A stretch of DNA of 62,025 bases from Corynebacterium lemuris (GTDB taxonomy: Bacteria > Actinomycetota > Actinomycetes > Mycobacteriales > Mycobacteriaceae), in contig NZ_JANWTC010000015.1 of NCBI RefSeq assembly GCF_024919295.1, forward strand, positions 1-62,025, given 5' to 3'. The notes below the pieces were generated by a model. It searched no databases and was not told the origin of the DNA. It worked only from the letters and a program-made list of their open reading frames with translations. The position numbers and the translations under genes are program-made. Below are positions 61,667 to 62,025 of the stretch, one piece after another; positions within the stretch are counted from its first letter, which is position 1, and every line of letters begins with the position of its first letter.

Positions 61667-61712
61667 GATCGTACAGATCGTACAGCGGGTGAAAGATCGT
61701 ACAGATCGTACA
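61667..61712 (+). repeat. four GATCGTACA repeats
   Basis: GATCGTACA occurs at 61667-61675, 61676-61684, 61695-61703 and 61704-61712: two tandem pairs (GATCGTACAGATCGTACAG) 28 bp apart. They lie in the divergent spacer just upstream of a 41-codon ORF, the last copy touching its AGGAGGG ribosome site. They look like operator or iteron-type binding sites; the binder is unknown. Confidence 0.7.
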
Positions 61713-61721
61713 GGAGGGAAC

Positions 61722-61847
61722 ATGACTGCTACCGCGGGTGCCAACCCGTTCCGCCCGAGCTTTGGCACCACCCCGACCGTGGTTACGGGGCCTCAGCCCA
61801 GAGCTGTGGGCGCGCGCAGCGGGAAGGGCAGAGAAACAACACCATAA
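61722..61847 (+). pseudogene. 41-aa mini-ORF, likely truncated ATPase N-terminus
   Basis: The ORF has an excellent AGGAGGGAAC-ATG start and encodes MTATAGANPFRPSFGTTPTV followed by VTGPQPRAVGARSGKGRETTP. The NPFRPSFGTTP stretch resembles, from memory, the N-terminus of a family of actinobacterial AAA ATPases (NPFRPSFGTTPPxLxGR), which are several hundred residues long. Here the similarity ends where the ATPase should begin, and the stop lies inside a terminator. It may be a deletion remnant or a real small gene under the GATCGTACA repeats. Confidence 0.45.
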
Positions 61848-61870
61848 CCGTGAGGTTGTGGTGTTGTTTC
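61833..61870 (+). terminator. strong terminator after the mini-ORF
   Basis: Arms 61833-61849 and 61854-61870 give a 17-bp stem with one G-T pair and loop GTGA, then TTCTTCTTG. It overlaps the stop codon of the mini-ORF. Confidence 0.85.
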
Positions 61871-61878
61871 TTCTTGCA

Positions 61879-61908
61879 GGTGCACCGGATTATCGAGTCC
61901 GGTGCACC
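61879..61908 (-). terminator. terminator hairpin of the right-edge gene
   Basis: GGTGCACCGGA (61879-61889) pairs exactly with TCCGGTGCACC (61898-61908), 6 bp past the stop of the minus-strand gene at the window edge. There is no T-tract. Confidence 0.6.
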
Positions 61909-61914
61909 AGAGAA

Positions 61915-62025
61915 CTAGTCTTCCTTGTCCAGGGCGAAGCTGTAGTTGACGACGTTGTAACCGGTCTCCGGATCGTTCTGCGGATCCAGCAGCAGCTCCG
62001 GCTTCACGGCGGTGGCGACATCGTT
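61915..62025 (-). CDS. 3' end of an unidentified gene (partial)
   Basis: The last 36 codons and TAG of a minus-strand gene are visible, ending TGYNVVNYSFALDKED and including VKPELLLDPQNDPE. Codon use is typical of the genome. The fragment is too short for me to name a family. The gene continues beyond the right edge. Confidence 0.7.
   Translation of the reverse strand, partial: NDVATAVKPELLLDPQNDPETGYNVVNYSFALDKED

Overview
The window is about 62 kb of high-GC actinobacterial chromosome, and everything recognisable points to a Corynebacterium. It carries the global regulator RamA next to cysK/cysE, a Cat-type CoA transferase, dusB-phoU, the pst phosphate transporter beside the mycothiol gene mshD, the pur genes spread over neighbouring operons, and the PhoRS two-component system. 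Gene order resembles the ramA to phoRS segment of C. glutamicum as I remember it. No insertion sequence, prophage, rRNA or CRISPR array was seen.

Layout. 1-4.5 kb: murA, ramA, cysK, cysE and a small acetyltransferase. 4.6-11.9 kb: a variable block with a MarR regulator, a lipocalin, a fasciclin lipoprotein, five tRNA genes (Phe, Asp, Asp, Glu, Lys), a CsoR-like repressor, an ABC exporter pair and a DUF2254 membrane protein; sucCD, which I would expect near here, is absent. 12-28 kb: cat, dusB, phoU, then an inserted HNH endonuclease and a cytochrome P450, then pstSCAB, mshD, a DUF2993 protein, a lipid kinase, a nitrobindin-like protein, pabC and ygfZ. 28.6-36.2 kb: DUF3073, purM-purF, an SCP-like protein, a double-hotdog thioesterase, a LysE/Lrp exporter-regulator pair, hemolysin III, and a decayed stretch with a possible SWIM zinc-finger remnant. 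36.3-45.4 kb: purS-Q-L, a thiol peroxidase, a DUF2334 protein, an oligopeptidase, purC and purB. 45.4-53 kb: a five-gene siderophore operon. 53.2-58.4 kb: an aminotransferase, purD, HIT, a hydrolase, a ferredoxin and a stand-alone trpB. 58.4-62 kb: a palindromic element, phoS-phoR, a TipA-like regulator, a repeat-flanked mini-gene and the 3' end of one more gene.

How the genes work together. Most of the de novo purine pathway is here (purM, F, L, Q, S, C, B, D). Phosphate sensing (PhoRS), uptake (PstSCAB) and a PhoU homologue lie within 46 kb, and the pstS and phoR promoters share an 11-bp-period direct repeat that may be the PhoR box. Sulfur assimilation (cysK-cysE) has a McbR-like operator.

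The most unusual part is the siderophore operon at 45383-52950. It encodes a 2,3-dihydroxybenzoate-type AMP ligase, a free-standing aryl carrier protein, an EntF-like C-A-T-TE synthetase whose specificity residues read as serine, a type II thioesterase and an aromatic-acid-type MFS transporter, behind two adjacent DtxR boxes. It has no gene for making dihydroxybenzoate and sits between purD/aminotransferase and purB. This suggests a catecholate-serine, enterobactin-like product built on an aryl acid made elsewhere in the genome or imported.
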